A program made the position numbers and the translations under genes. 64,000 bases of DNA from contig NZ_JBLOOT010000002.1 in assembly GCF_049800675.1 (NCBI RefSeq), positions 558,001 to 622,000 on the forward strand, read 5' to 3'. The DNA comes from Cauispirillum nitrogeniifigens. Lineage in GTDB: Bacteria; Pseudomonadota; Alphaproteobacteria; Rhodospirillales; Rhodospirillaceae. Position 1 is the stretch's first letter; every line of letters starts with the position of its first letter. This document shows, in pieces, positions 16,408-26,826 of the stretch. Below the pieces are notes generated by a model, which was not told where the DNA came from, ran no database searches, and worked only from the letters and a program-made list of their open reading frames with translations.

Positions 16408-18342
16408 ATGTGCGGCTTTGCCGGCTTCCTCGACACCACCGCCTCGACCCCGCCGGAGCGCCTGGAGGCCCTGGCCCAGGCCATGGCCGAGGCGGTGCGC
16501 CATCGCGGTCCCGACGACGGCGGCGTGTGGGCGGACGCGGCAAGCGGCATCGCCCTGGGGCATCGGCGGCTGTCCATCCTCGACCTGTCGCCGCTGGGCC
16601 ACCAGCCGATGGTGTCGGCCTGCGGCCGCTGGGTCATCGCCTTCAACGGCGAGATCTACAACTTCCCCGCCCTGCGCGCCGACCTGGAGGCCGCCGGGGA
16701 GGCGTTCCGGGGCCATTCCGACACCGAGGTGCTGCTCCAGGGCTGCGCCCGCTGGGGCGTCGCCGAGACGGTCAAGCGCGCCAACGGCATGTTCGCCTTC
16801 GCCCTGTGGGATCGCCGCGCGCGCACGCTCACCCTGGGCCGCGACCGCTTCGGCCAGAAGCCTCTGTACTACGGCCGCTGCGGGAACACCCTGCTGTTCG
16901 GGTCGGAGCTGAAGGCCCTGCGCGCCCACCCGGCCTTTGCCGCGCCCGTCGACCGGGGGGCGGTGGCGCTGTTCCTGCGCCACGGCTACGTGCCGGCGCC
17001 GATGACCATCTACGGCGGCATCCACAAGCTGCCGGCCGGCACCCTGCTGACCCTCGCCGCCGATGGCAGCCACGGCGCGCCGGAGCCCTACTGGTCGGCC
17101 GCCGCCAGCGCCGAAGCCGGGCTGGCCGCCCCCTTCGCCGGGTCGCCGGAGGAGGCGGTGGACGCCCTGGAGGGCCTGCTGCGCGACGCGGTCGGCCTGT
17201 GCATGGTGTCCGACGTGCCGCTGGGGGCCTTCCTGTCGGGGGGCATCGACAGCTCCACCGTGGTCGCGCTGATGCAGGCGCAGAGCGCCCGGCCGGTGAA
17301 GACCTTTTCCATCGGCTTCGACGTCGCCGGCTTCAACGAGGCCGACCACGCCCGCGCCGTGGCCCGCCACCTGGGCACCGACCATACCGAACTGACGGTG
17401 ACGGAGGCCGAGGCGCAGGCGGTGATCCCGCGCCTGCCGGTGCTGTACGACGAACCCTTCGCCGACAGTTCGCAGATCCCCACCTTCCTGGTGTCGGAAC
17501 TGGCCCGCCGGCATGTCACCGTCGGCCTGTCCGGCGATGGCGGCGACGAGCTGTTCTGCGGCTACAACCGCTACGGCCAGGGTTTCCAGATGGCCCGCCG
17601 GCTGGCGCCGCTGCCGCACGCCCTGCGCCGCGCGGCGGCCTGGGGCATCACGGCGACGCCGGTGGGCACCTTCGACATGATCGCCCGCGCCGTGCCGCGC
17701 CTCAACCGCATCGGCCAGGTCGGCGACAAGGCGCACAAGCTGGCCGGCATCATCGACGCCCCGGCGTGGCAGGCCATGTACCATCGCCTGACGTCGTACT
17801 GGCAGCGGCCGCTGGACGCCATCCCCGGCGGGCGGGAGCCATGGACCCTGCATGCCGACCCCTCCGCGTGGCCGGCGCTGGACGGGCCGATCCACCAGAT
17901 GATGCTGCTCGACGCCGTGACCTATCTGCCCGACGACATCCTGGTGAAGGTCGACCGCGCCGCCATGGGCGTCAGCCTGGAAGGCCGCATCCCGCTGCTC
18001 GACCATCGGGTGTTCGAGTTCGCCTGGTCCCTGCCGCTGGCGATCAAGCGCCGCAATGGCGTCGGCAAGTGGCCGCTGCGCGAGGTGCTGGCCCGCCACG
18101 TCCCGCGCGCCCTGTTCGAGCGCCCCAAGATGGGCTTCGGCGTGCCCCTGGCCCACTGGCTGCGCGGCGACCTGCGCGACTGGGCGGAGGACCTCCTGGC
18201 CGAGGACTCCCTGGCGGCGGACGGCCTGCTCGACCCCGCGCCCATCCGCCGCCTGTGGCGCGAACACCGCGCCGGCAAGCGCAACTGGCACCACCAGCTA
18301 TGGTGCGTGCTGATGCTCCAGGCGTGGCGGCGGAGCCTGTGA
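16408..18342 (+). CDS. asnB: Asparagine synthase (glutamine-hydrolysing) family protein
   Basis: A 644-residue protein beginning MCGFAGF, so Cys2 becomes the N-terminal glutaminase nucleophile after Met removal; this decides the ATG at 16408. The glutaminase domain (RHRGPDDGG, NGEIYN) is followed by the synthetase domain with PP-loop SGGIDSS (277-283) and GDGGDELFCGYNRY. The family amidates aspartate but is also common in polysaccharide loci, where it may amidate uronic acids. It is the first gene of the capsule region and convergent with gmhA. Confidence 0.92.
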   Translation: MCGFAGFLDTTASTPPERLEALAQAMAEAVRHRGPDDGGVWADAASGIALGHRRLSILDLSPLGHQPMVSACGRWVIAFNGEIYNFPALRADLEAAGEAFRGHSDTEVLLQGCARWGVAETVKRANGMFAFALWDRRARTLTLGRDRFGQKPLYYGRCGNTLLFGSELKALRAHPAFAAPVDRGAVALFLRHGYVPAPMTIYGGIHKLPAGTLLTLAADGSHGAPEPYWSAAASAEAGLAAPFAGSPEEAVDALEGLLRDAVGLCMVSDVPLGAFLSGGIDSSTVVALMQAQSARPVKTFSIGFDVAGFNEADHARAVARHLGTDHTELTVTEAEAQAVIPRLPVLYDEPFADSSQIPTFLVSELARRHVTVGLSGDGGDELFCGYNRYGQGFQMARRLAPLPHALRRAAAWGITATPVGTFDMIARAVPRLNRIGQVGDKAHKLAGIIDAPAWQAMYHRLTSYWQRPLDAIPGGREPWTLHADPSAWPALDGPIHQMMLLDAVTYLPDDILVKVDRAAMGVSLEGRIPLLDHRVFEFAWSLPLAIKRRNGVGKWPLREVLARHVPRALFERPKMGFGVPLAHWLRGDLRDWAEDLLAEDSLAADGLLDPAPIRRLWREHRAGKRNWHHQLWCVLMLQAWRRSL

Positions 18343-18343
18343 C

Positions 18344-18913
18344 CTACGCGCAGCCGGCTTCGACCTGCTCGCAGAGGAAGTGGTACAGGGCGATGTGGAC
18401 TTCCTGGATGCGCGGCGTGTCGGTGGACGGGGCGGCCAGCAGGATGTCGGCCAGGGCGGCCAGCTTGCCGCCGCCGGCGCCGGTCAGGGCGATGACCGTG
18501 AGGCCCCTGGCGCGCGCCTTTTCGGCCGCCGCCACGATGTTCTTCGAATTGCCGCTGGTCGACAGGCCGATGAACACGCCGCCGGGCACGCCGTAGGCCT
18601 CGACCTCGCGGGCGTAGGCGCTGGCGTAGTCGTAGTCGTTGCTCCACGCCGTCAGGGTGGCGGCGTTGGTGCCGAGCGCGAGGACCGGAAGGCCAGGGCG
18701 CTCCAGGCGGAAGCGGGCGGTCAGCTCGCCGGCGATGTGCTGGGCGTCGGCCATGGAGCCGCCGTTGCCGGCCACCAGCACGCTCTTGCCGGCGCGCAGG
18801 GCGGCAGTCACGGCCGCTACGGCGCGGATCACGCCGTCGGCCAGGGCGGTGTCGGCGGCGGCCGTGGACAGGGCGTCGGCGGCGCCGCGCAGATAACTCT
18901 GGATGTCGCTCAT
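18344..18913 (-). CDS. gmhA: Phosphoheptose isomerase (GmhA-like SIS-domain protein)
   Basis: A 189-residue SIS-domain protein with AGNGGSMADAQHIAGEL and LSTSGNSKNIV, both typical of sedoheptulose-7-phosphate isomerase, and a C-terminal QEVHIALYHFLCEQVE. It would convert sedoheptulose 7-phosphate to D-glycero-D-manno-heptose 7-phosphate for heptose-containing glycans. Start ATG 18913. It lies 10 bases after the nucleotide-sugar dehydrogenase in a two-gene minus-strand unit; gmhB and hldE-type partners are not in the window. Confidence 0.88.
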   Translation of the reverse strand: MSDIQSYLRGAADALSTAAADTALADGVIRAVAAVTAALRAGKSVLVAGNGGSMADAQHIAGELTARFRLERPGLPVLALGTNAATLTAWSNDYDYASAYAREVEAYGVPGGVFIGLSTSGNSKNIVAAAEKARARGLTVIALTGAGGGKLAALADILLAAPSTDTPRIQEVHIALYHFLCEQVEAGCA

Positions 18914-18923
18914 GGGAAAGGTC

Positions 18924-20204
<1,281 letters not shown>

Positions 20205-20220
20205 GGACGGCGCCTTCGTG

Positions 20221-20263
20221 GGAGGGGGCGAACGGGGAAGGACTTACCCCGTCCGCCCCCTCC
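20221..20263. promoter_or_regulatory. Strong leader hairpin upstream of the nucleotide-sugar dehydrogenase
   Basis: 17 bp stem with one mismatch: GGAGGGGGCGAACGGGG (20221-20237) against CCCCGTCCGCCCCCTCC (20247-20263), with a 9-base loop. On the minus strand it sits just upstream of the dehydrogenase ATG (20204), which lacks a clear Shine-Dalgarno. It could control translation or stabilise the mRNA; no T-run follows on either strand, so it is a poor terminator. Confidence 0.55.
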
Positions 20264-20380
20264 AGGCAAGGCCGCAGGACCCGGCAGCCCAGGGTTTAGA
20301 GCTTCTTAAAGGGTTCATGATAGCAGATCAGGAGTGGCAAACCGCCGTGCGCGATCATTTGAATGGGGGACCCCGCCGCC

Positions 20381-21478
20381 ATGCTTCCCGTCTTTCGCCC
20401 CCAGTTGCCCACGGCCGAGGCCATCTTCCCCTACCTCAAGCGCATCGACGCGACGCGCTGGTATTCCAACTTCGGCCCCTTGTACGAGGAGATGCGCGAC
20501 CGGCTGGCCAGCCTGTTCGGCATCGACGTCGATCAGCTCGTGCTGGTGTCCAACGCCACCGTCGGCATCAGCCTCGCCCTGCGCGCGGTCATGAGCCCGC
20601 GTGCGGACGGCATCTGCCTGGCGCCGTCCTGGACCTTCGCGGCGACGGCGCACGGGGTGCTGTCGGCGGGCCTGCAACCGATCTTTGCCGATGTCGACGC
20701 CGACACCTGGGCGCTGGACCTCGACGCGGTGCCGCCCGACCAGTTGGACCGCGCCGCCGCCCTGTGCGTGGTGTCGCCCTTTGGCGCTCCCCTCGACACC
20801 CACCACTGGGAGCGGGTGGTGGAGGAGCGGGGCGTGCCGGTGGTCATCGACGCCGCCGCCAGCATCGATGCCGTGGCCCGCGCGCCGCAGTTCGAGATCT
20901 CCTCAAGCCCGGTGGTCATCAGCCTGCATGCCACCAAGGCGCTGGGCATCGGCGAAGGGGCCATCGTCCTGTGCGCCGATCCCGACGTCATCGAGCGGGT
21001 GCGGCAGATGGCCAACTTCGGCTTCTCCCGCACCTCGGTGGCGCAGGCGGTGGGGACCAACGCCAAGCTGTCGGAGTATTCCTGCGCCGTCGGCCTCGCC
21101 GCCCTGGACGCCTGGCCCGCCGTGCGCGACGGCCTGCTCTCCCGCAGCGCCCGCTACGCCGAGGCGTTCAGCGGCCTGGACGGCGTGTCCCTGTTCGGCC
21201 AGGGCGCCGACTACGCCTCGCCCTATGCGGTGGTCTGCCTGGAGGACGGCGACGCCCATCACCTGGCCAGCGGGCTGCGGCGGCGCGGCATCGAGTCCCG
21301 GCGGTGGTGGCGCAGCGGCTGCCACCAGCATCCGGCCTTCAACGGCTTCCCCGCCAATCCGCTGCCGGTGACCCGCCGCCTGGCCCGCAGCACGCTGGGC
21401 CTGCCCTACTTCCTGGACATCACCGACGCCGAGATCGCCGCCGTCGCCGACGCCGTCGCCGGCCTCACCGCGCGCTGA
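20381..21478 (+). CDS. DegT/DnrJ/EryC1/StrS-type PLP aminotransferase
   Basis: A 365-residue fold-type I aminotransferase-like protein. It has the opening LPVFRPQLPTAEAIFPYLKRID, LVSNATVGISLALRA, a VIDAAASIDA segment (the usual Asp that pairs with PLP nitrogen) and the PLP-binding Lys in HATKALGIGEG (about residue 186). Members make amino sugars from keto-sugar nucleotides. The ATG at 20381 is preferred over 20363 because a GGGGGAC lies upstream. It is divergent from the dehydrogenase, so both may build the same amino-uronic sugar. Confidence 0.87.
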   Translation: MLPVFRPQLPTAEAIFPYLKRIDATRWYSNFGPLYEEMRDRLASLFGIDVDQLVLVSNATVGISLALRAVMSPRADGICLAPSWTFAATAHGVLSAGLQPIFADVDADTWALDLDAVPPDQLDRAAALCVVSPFGAPLDTHHWERVVEERGVPVVIDAAASIDAVARAPQFEISSSPVVISLHATKALGIGEGAIVLCADPDVIERVRQMANFGFSRTSVAQAVGTNAKLSEYSCAVGLAALDAWPAVRDGLLSRSARYAEAFSGLDGVSLFGQGADYASPYAVVCLEDGDAHHLASGLRRRGIESRRWWRSGCHQHPAFNGFPANPLPVTRRLARSTLGLPYFLDITDAEIAAVADAVAGLTAR

Positions 21479-21488
21479 GGGGGACCCT

Positions 21489-21521
21489 CCCCGACGGCTT
21501 CCCGACGGCTCCCCGACGGGT
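21489..21521. repeat. Three tandem 11 bp repeats in a convergent intergenic region
   Basis: Copies CCCCGACGGCT, TCCCGACGGCT and CCCCGACGGGT follow directly one after another between the convergent aminotransferase and cysNC genes. GGGACCC (21481-21487) and GGGTCCC (21518-21524) flank them and could pair. No poly-T follows, so a bidirectional intrinsic terminator is not clear. Confidence 0.6.
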
Positions 21522-21558
21522 CCCTGGGGGGGGGAACCGCCGGGGGCATGGTCCGGCC

Positions 21559-23457
21559 TCAGATATACCCCTTTTCGCGGAGCATCTGGACGACGCGCTC
21601 GGCCAGGGCGTCGGCCTTGTCCTTGTCGGTGTGGAGGACGAGGTCGGGGTTTTCGGGGGCTTCGTAGGGGCTGTCGATGCCGGTGAAGTTGCGGACCTTG
21701 CCTTCCTGGGCCTTCTTGTAGAGGCCCTTGGGGTCGCGGTCGGCGCAGACCGACAGGGGGGCGTCGACGAAGATCTCGAAGAACTCGCCGTCCTCGACCA
21801 GTTCGCGGGCCATCTGGCGCTCGTTGCGGAACGGCGAGATGAACGAGCACAGGACGATCAGGCCGGCGTCGACGAACAGGCGGGCGACCTCGGCGACGCG
21901 GCGGATGTTCTCGACGCGGTCGTCCTCGGTGAAGCCGAGGTCCTTGTTGAGGCCGTGGCGGACGTTGTCGCCGTCGAGGGTATAGGTGTGGCGGCCCAGG
22001 GCGTGCAGGCGCTTTTCGACCAGGTTGGCGACGGTGGACTTGCCCGCCCCCGACAGGCCGGTGAACCACAGCACGCAGGGCTTCTGGCCCTTCATGCGGG
22101 CGTGGGCGTCCTTGGACACCTCCATCTCGTGCCAGGCGATGTTGGTGGCCCGGCGCAGGCCGTACTCGATCATGCCGGCGCCGACGGTGGCGTTGGTCAG
22201 GCGGTCGACGACGATGAAGGCGCCCATCTCGCGGTTGTCGCGGTAGGCGTCGAAGGGCAGGGCGTGGTCGAGGGCGACGTTGCACAGCCCCACCTCGTTG
22301 AGGTCGAGGTGCTTGCCGGCCTGGTGCTCCAGGGTGTTGACGTTGACCTTGTGCTTCAGCTCGGTGACCTGGCCGCCGACCTGGCCGGTGCCGAGGCGGA
22401 ACAGGTAGTGGCGGCCGGGCACCAGGGCGTGCTCGTTGAGCCACAGGATGTGGGCGGCGAACTGGTCGGTGACGCCGGCCGGGGCGTTGGGGGCGCACAG
22501 CACGTCGCCGCGCGAGATGTCGATCTCGTCGGCCAGCACCAGGGTCACGGCCTGGCCGGCGACGGCGACGTCGAGGTCGCCGTCATAGGTGGAGATGCGC
22601 GTCACCGTGCTGGTGCGGCCCGACGGCTGGGCCAGGATGGCGTCGCCGGGGCGGATGGTGCCGCCGCTGATGGTGCCCGAAAAGCCGCGGAAGTCCTGGT
22701 TGGGGCGGTTGACCCACTGCACCTGGAGGCGGAACGGCCTGTCGGCGGCGTCGCGGTTCGGCGTCACCGTCTCCAGGAACGGCAGCAGCGCCGGGCCGCT
22801 GTACCACGGGGTGCGCGGCGAGGCGTCGACGACGTTGTCGCCTTCCTTGGCCGACAGCGGGATGGCGGTGATGCGCTCGATGCCGAGCTGGGCGGCAAAC
22901 GCCCGGTACTCGGCGACGATGGCGTCGAACGTCTCCTGGGAGAAGTCCACCAGGTCCATCTTGTTGACCGCCAGCACCACGTCGCGGATGCCCATCAGCG
23001 AGACGATGTAGGAATGCCGCCGGGTCTGCGTCAGCACGCCCTTGCGGGCGTCGATGAGGATGACGGCGACCTCGGCGGTCGACGCGCCGGTGGCCATGTT
23101 GCGGGTGTACTGCTCGTGGCCGGGGGTGTCGGCGACGATGAACTTGCGCTTGTCGGTGGTGAAGAAGCGGTAGGCGACGTCGATGGTGATGCCCTGCTCG
23201 CGCTCGGCGGCCAGGCCGTCGACCAGCAGCGCGAAGTCGATGCCGCCGCCGGTGGTGCCCATGACCGCGCTGTCCTTCTCCAGCGCCGCCATCTGATCTT
23301 CGAGGATCAGCTTGGTGTCGTAGAGCAGGCGGCCGATCAGGGTCGACTTGCCGTCATCGACGCTGCCGCAGGTGATGAAGCGCAGCAGGTCCTTCTCTTC
23401 CTGCTGGCGCAGGTAGGAGGCAACGTCCTCAAGGGACAGGTCCAGGGGCGCGGTCAT
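21559..23457 (-). CDS. cysNC: CysN/CysC bifunctional sulfate adenylyltransferase GTPase and APS kinase (NodQ-like)
   Basis: A 632-residue fusion. The N-terminal EF-Tu-like GTPase (CysN) has CGSVDDGKST, the DTPGHEQ switch and NKMD. The C-terminal APS kinase (CysC) begins at about residue 455 with FTGLSGAGKST (P-loop near 469), LDGDNVRHGLNKDLGF and CSFISPFRNER. It activates sulfate to APS and phosphorylates it to PAPS, the donor for sulfotransferases. Start ATG 23457 shares one base with the cysD stop (TGATG). In this locus it most likely feeds the six sulfotransferase-like proteins. Confidence 0.95.
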   Translation of the reverse strand: MTAPLDLSLEDVASYLRQQEEKDLLRFITCGSVDDGKSTLIGRLLYDTKLILEDQMAALEKDSAVMGTTGGGIDFALLVDGLAAEREQGITIDVAYRFFTTDKRKFIVADTPGHEQYTRNMATGASTAEVAVILIDARKGVLTQTRRHSYIVSLMGIRDVVLAVNKMDLVDFSQETFDAIVAEYRAFAAQLGIERITAIPLSAKEGDNVVDASPRTPWYSGPALLPFLETVTPNRDAADRPFRLQVQWVNRPNQDFRGFSGTISGGTIRPGDAILAQPSGRTSTVTRISTYDGDLDVAVAGQAVTLVLADEIDISRGDVLCAPNAPAGVTDQFAAHILWLNEHALVPGRHYLFRLGTGQVGGQVTELKHKVNVNTLEHQAGKHLDLNEVGLCNVALDHALPFDAYRDNREMGAFIVVDRLTNATVGAGMIEYGLRRATNIAWHEMEVSKDAHARMKGQKPCVLWFTGLSGAGKSTVANLVEKRLHALGRHTYTLDGDNVRHGLNKDLGFTEDDRVENIRRVAEVARLFVDAGLIVLCSFISPFRNERQMARELVEDGEFFEIFVDAPLSVCADRDPKGLYKKAQEGKVRNFTGIDSPYEAPENPDLVLHTDKDKADALAERVVQMLREKGYI

Positions 23458-24383
23458 CAGAAATACCCTTCCTGCTTCTTGGCTTCCATGGAGGCGCCGC
23501 CGTCGCGGTCGATGACGCGGCCCTGGCGTTCGGAGGTGGTCGACAGCAGCATCTCGCGGATCACCGCCTGGAGGCTGTCGGCGTCGCTCTCGATGGCTCC
23601 GGTCAGCGGATAGCAGCCCAGGGTGCGGAAGCGCACCGTGCGCATCTGCGGCTCCTCGCCCGGCGCCATCGGCAGGCGGTCGTCGTCGACCATGACCAGG
23701 GTGCCGTCGCGCTCGACCACCGGGCGCGGCTTGGCGAAGTACAGCGGCACCACCGGGATGTTCTCCAGGAAGATGTACTGCCAGATGTCCAGCTCGGTCC
23801 AGTTGGACAGCGGGAAGACGCGGATGCTCTCGCCCTTGTGGATGCGGCCGTTGTAGAGGTTCCACAGCTCCGGGCGCTGGTTCTTGGGGTCCCAGCGGTG
23901 CGACGCCGAGCGGAAGGAGAACACCCGCTCCTTGGCGCGGCTCTTCTCCTCGTCACGGCGCGCCCCGCCGAAGGCGGCGTCGAAGCCGTACTTGTCGAGC
24001 GCCTGCTTGAGGCCTTGCGTCTTCATGACGTCGGTGTGCACCGCCGAGCCGTGGCTGATCGGGCCGATGCCCTGGGCCACGCCGTCGGGGTTGATGTGCA
24101 CCAGCAGGTCCAGGCCCAGGTCCTTGCAGCGCTGGTCGCGGAAGGCGATCATCTCGCGGAACTTCCACGTCGTGTCGACGTGCAGCAGCGGGAACGGCGG
24201 CTTGGACGGGTGGAACGCCTTCATCGCCAGGTGCAGCATCACCGAGCTGTCCTTGCCGATGGAATAGAGCATCACCGGGTTGCGGAACTGCGCCACAACC
24301 TCGCGCATGATGTGGATGCTCTCGGACTCCAGGTGCCTGAGGTGGGTCAGGCGGTGCGGAGAAAGGACACTGGCGGTGGTCAT
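23457..24383 (-). CDS. cysD: CysD, sulfate adenylyltransferase subunit 2 (NodP-like)
   Basis: A 308-residue ATP sulfurylase catalytic subunit with LESESIHIMREVVAQF, the PP-loop-type YSIGKDSSVMLHLAMKAF, the HVDTTWKF and FGGARRDEEKSRAKER motifs and SNWTELDIWQYI. It adenylylates sulfate using energy from the CysN GTPase. It is the first gene of the cysD-cysNC pair. No cysteine-assimilation genes (cysH, cysI) are adjacent, which supports a dedicated PAPS supply. Confidence 0.95.
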   Translation of the reverse strand: MTTASVLSPHRLTHLRHLESESIHIMREVVAQFRNPVMLYSIGKDSSVMLHLAMKAFHPSKPPFPLLHVDTTWKFREMIAFRDQRCKDLGLDLLVHINPDGVAQGIGPISHGSAVHTDVMKTQGLKQALDKYGFDAAFGGARRDEEKSRAKERVFSFRSASHRWDPKNQRPELWNLYNGRIHKGESIRVFPLSNWTELDIWQYIFLENIPVVPLYFAKPRPVVERDGTLVMVDDDRLPMAPGEEPQMRTVRFRTLGCYPLTGAIESDADSLQAVIREMLLSTTSERQGRVIDRDGGASMEAKKQEGYF

Positions 24384-24799
24384 GGGCGCCCCGTTCGATC
24401 AAGCGGAAGGGGGAGGGCTGCTCCCCCGGTCTCTCGGTGGACTGTCTTAGCCGGCCGGCCGGCCGTTTTCAACAGCATTCCAACGCAAATACGAAAACAA
24501 ACAACGTCTAGCGACTGTAGTACGACAGGTACCAGTCGACGAAACGGCCGACGCCGCGTCTCCGCCGCCCCGACCGTTGCAGCCGGACTTTAGGCCGATT
24601 GCCGCGCGCGCTGAAGTGGAAAGTGCGCCGCAGCAGCGGCGTGCCTCCGGCAGTCCCGGCGGCGTGCCGCGTTCCTCTCTTAGGCGAACTGTTCGTCGTC
24701 GGATGACCGGGCGCGCCGTTGACATGCGCGGGAGTGCTATGCCAAGGTCCCTTGGAAAAGCGCGCGGGCATGGTCGCTGCGGGCGGGCTAGGGGGGCCA
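24384..24799. other. Divergent intergenic region cysD / rfbA
   Basis: 416 bases. A perfect 7 bp hairpin GGGGGAG-GGCTG-CTCCCCC (24409-24427) lies in the cysD leader; a CCGGCCGGCCGGCCG run follows at about 24451. The A/T-richer 24465-24520 likely contains promoter elements. On the minus strand, 24508-24625 carries a probable epimerase remnant, listed separately. Nothing else was recognised. Confidence 0.4.
24508..24625 (-). pseudogene. Probable C-terminal remnant of an NAD-dependent sugar epimerase/dehydratase
   Basis: The minus strand reads GVGRFVDWYLSYYSR and then a stop at 24508-24510. This closely resembles the extreme C-terminus of UDP-glucuronate 4-epimerase-type proteins, where xGxxRFVDWYRxYY is common. 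Just upstream in another frame, ARAAIGL resembles the preceding RRAIGF element, at about the expected distance, suggesting a frameshifted remnant. No upstream body of the gene remains. The match is short, so chance similarity is possible. Confidence 0.4.
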
Positions 24800-25669
24800 A
24801 TGAAGGGCATCATTCTCGCGGGAGGGTCCGGGACGCGGTTGCATCCCCTGACGCTCGTGACCAGCAAGCAGCTCCTGCCGGTCTACAACAAGCCGATGAT
24901 CTACTATCCGCTGAGCACCCTGATGCTGGCGGGTATCCGCGACATCCTGATCATCACCACGCCGCACGACCAGGCGCAGTTCAAGGCGCTGCTGGGCGAT
25001 GGCGCGCAGTGGGGCATCTCCCTGACCTATGCCGTGCAGCCCAATCCCGAGGGGCTGGCCCAGGCCTTCATCATCGGCCGCGACTTCGTCGGCGACGACA
25101 GCGTGGCGCTAGTGCTGGGCGACAACATCTTTTTCGGCCAGGGCCTGGTCGACAGCCTGCGCCGCGCCGCCGACGCGCCCAGCGGCGCCACCGTGTTCGC
25201 CTACTGGGTCGCCGACCCGGAACGCTATGGCGTGGTCAGCTTCGATGGCCAGGGCAAGGCGACGGATATCGTCGAGAAGCCGGTCAACCCGGCCAGCAAC
25301 TGGGCCGTGACCGGCCTGTACTTCTATGACAACGCGGTGCTCGACATCGCCGCTGCGGTCAAGCCGTCGCCGCGCGGCGAACTGGAGATCACCGACGTCA
25401 ACCGGGCCTACCTGGAGCGCGGCGACCTGCGGGTCGAGCGGCTGGGGCGCGGCTTCGCCTGGCTTGACACCGGCACCCACGAAGCTCTGGCCGAAGCCGG
25501 CGAGTACGTGCGCATCATCGAGCGCCGCCAGGGGCAGCAGATCGCCGCCGTCGAGGAAGTGGCCTACAAGATGGGCTACATCGACGCCCAGCAGCTCGCC
25601 CGCCTGGCCGAGCCGCTGCGCAAGTGCGGCTATGGCGAGCGCCTGCTCCAGGTTCTCGCCGCGCGGTAG
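24800..25669 (+). CDS. rfbA: Glucose-1-phosphate thymidylyltransferase
   Basis: A 289-residue nucleotidyltransferase starting MKGIILAGGSGTRLHPLT, with SKQLLPVYNKPMIYYPLSTLMLAGI, LGDNIFFG, VEKPVNPASNWAVTGLYFYD and GRGFAWLDTGTHEAL. It makes dTDP-glucose, the precursor of dTDP-rhamnose and other deoxysugars. A strong GGGGGG ribosome-binding stretch precedes the ATG at 24800. The partner genes rfbB, rfbC and rfbD are absent from the window, so the pathway must be completed elsewhere. Confidence 0.95.
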   Translation: MKGIILAGGSGTRLHPLTLVTSKQLLPVYNKPMIYYPLSTLMLAGIRDILIITTPHDQAQFKALLGDGAQWGISLTYAVQPNPEGLAQAFIIGRDFVGDDSVALVLGDNIFFGQGLVDSLRRAADAPSGATVFAYWVADPERYGVVSFDGQGKATDIVEKPVNPASNWAVTGLYFYDNAVLDIAAAVKPSPRGELEITDVNRAYLERGDLRVERLGRGFAWLDTGTHEALAEAGEYVRIIERRQGQQIAAVEEVAYKMGYIDAQQLARLAEPLRKCGYGERLLQVLAAR

Positions 25670-25767
25670 ATGCGGCCGGCGCCGGCGCCAACAGCCGTAT
25701 TGCGGCGAAATATCACTTTAGAACAACTCCAAATCGCAACCGTCGCCAAGGCGGCCAGGGGAGTGGT

Positions 25768-26796
25768 ATGACGACGCCGAAAGTCGTGTTTTACACAAGT
25801 TGCGTCGGAAACTATGTGGCGCGGGCCCATATTCTTCGGCGCAGCGTCAAGCGCCTCTTTCCTGACGCACCGTTCGTGCTGTGCTTCTCCGATACCTATG
25901 ACGACATCCCCCAGCTCTCCGCCATCTTCGACGATGTTCTGACGATCCACGACTTTCCGCAGTTCACCGCGAAAAGCTGGCTGTTCGGCCGCAACATCGT
26001 CGAGATGTGCACCGCCATCAAGGGCGCGGCAGCGGAGCGGATTTTCGAGAAGTACAACCCGGACATCCTGATCTACATGGACCCGGACACGAAGTACTTC
26101 AGCTATCCCGTCGAGCTGATGCGGTATCTGGACTACAACGACATCATCCTGACCCCGCACATGTGCACGCCGTCCTCGCGCGAGCGGATGAACATCGAAC
26201 TGGCGTGCATGCGGCACGGCGCCTACAACCTCGGCTTCCTGGCGCTGCGCAACACCGCCAACGGCCGCGACTTTTCGCGCTGGTGGGCCGACCGGCTGGT
26301 CGACTACTGCCTGATCGACGTCCAGCGCGGCATCTTCACGGACCAGAAGCTGGTCGATCTGGCGCCCTGTTTCTTCGACCGCCTTCATGTCATGCGCGAG
26401 ACCAACTACAACCTCGCCACCTGGAACATGGAGCACCGCCGGCTGCGCCGCGTCGACACCGAGGTCTTCGTCGATGACCGGCCGCTGCGCTTCTTCCATT
26501 TCGCCGGATCGCCCGGCGACCGTGGGCTCAACAACCTGATCAACTGGTTCCCCGCCAAGGCCGAAATTCCGCTGTCCCTGTGGGACGGCTACACCGATGA
26601 GCTGAACGAGCTGATGGAGGATGCCTACAGCCGTCCCTGGACGTACACGGCCTTTTCGTCGGGCACCAAGATCACCGACCCGATGCGCAAGGCGTACCGG
26701 GAGAAGCCGGCGCTGAAGGAGCGGTTCCCGGACCCCTTCGATTCCTCGGGGTCCGACAGCTTCGAGGCCTATTGGGCCAGCGAAGAAAGCAAGTAG
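25768..26796 (+). CDS. Putative GT-A glycosyltransferase (GT8-like)
   Basis: A 342-residue protein. The N-terminus VVFYTSCVGNYVARAHILRRSVKRLFPDAPFVLCFSD resembles nucleotide-diphospho-sugar transferases. The metal-binding DxD is in LIYMDPDTKYF (Asp105 and Asp107). The conserved AYNLGFLALRN and FFHFAGSPGD are further GT8-like hints. The ATG at 25768 follows an AGGGGAG ribosome-binding site. It starts a run of plus-strand genes that continues through the sulfotransferases. The sugar donor and acceptor are unknown. Confidence 0.75.
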   Translation: MTTPKVVFYTSCVGNYVARAHILRRSVKRLFPDAPFVLCFSDTYDDIPQLSAIFDDVLTIHDFPQFTAKSWLFGRNIVEMCTAIKGAAAERIFEKYNPDILIYMDPDTKYFSYPVELMRYLDYNDIILTPHMCTPSSRERMNIELACMRHGAYNLGFLALRNTANGRDFSRWWADRLVDYCLIDVQRGIFTDQKLVDLAPCFFDRLHVMRETNYNLATWNMEHRRLRRVDTEVFVDDRPLRFFHFAGSPGDRGLNNLINWFPAKAEIPLSLWDGYTDELNELMEDAYSRPWTYTAFSSGTKITDPMRKAYREKPALKERFPDPFDSSGSDSFEAYWASEESK

Positions 26797-26826
26797 GCGC
26801 CGCACCACCGCCAAGGAACCGACGGC

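Noticed and set aside
23458..23865. N-terminal extension of cysNC upstream of 23457
   Set aside because: The sequence there is the shadow of cysD in another frame; CysN proteins begin near MTAPLDLSLEDVASYLRQQ.
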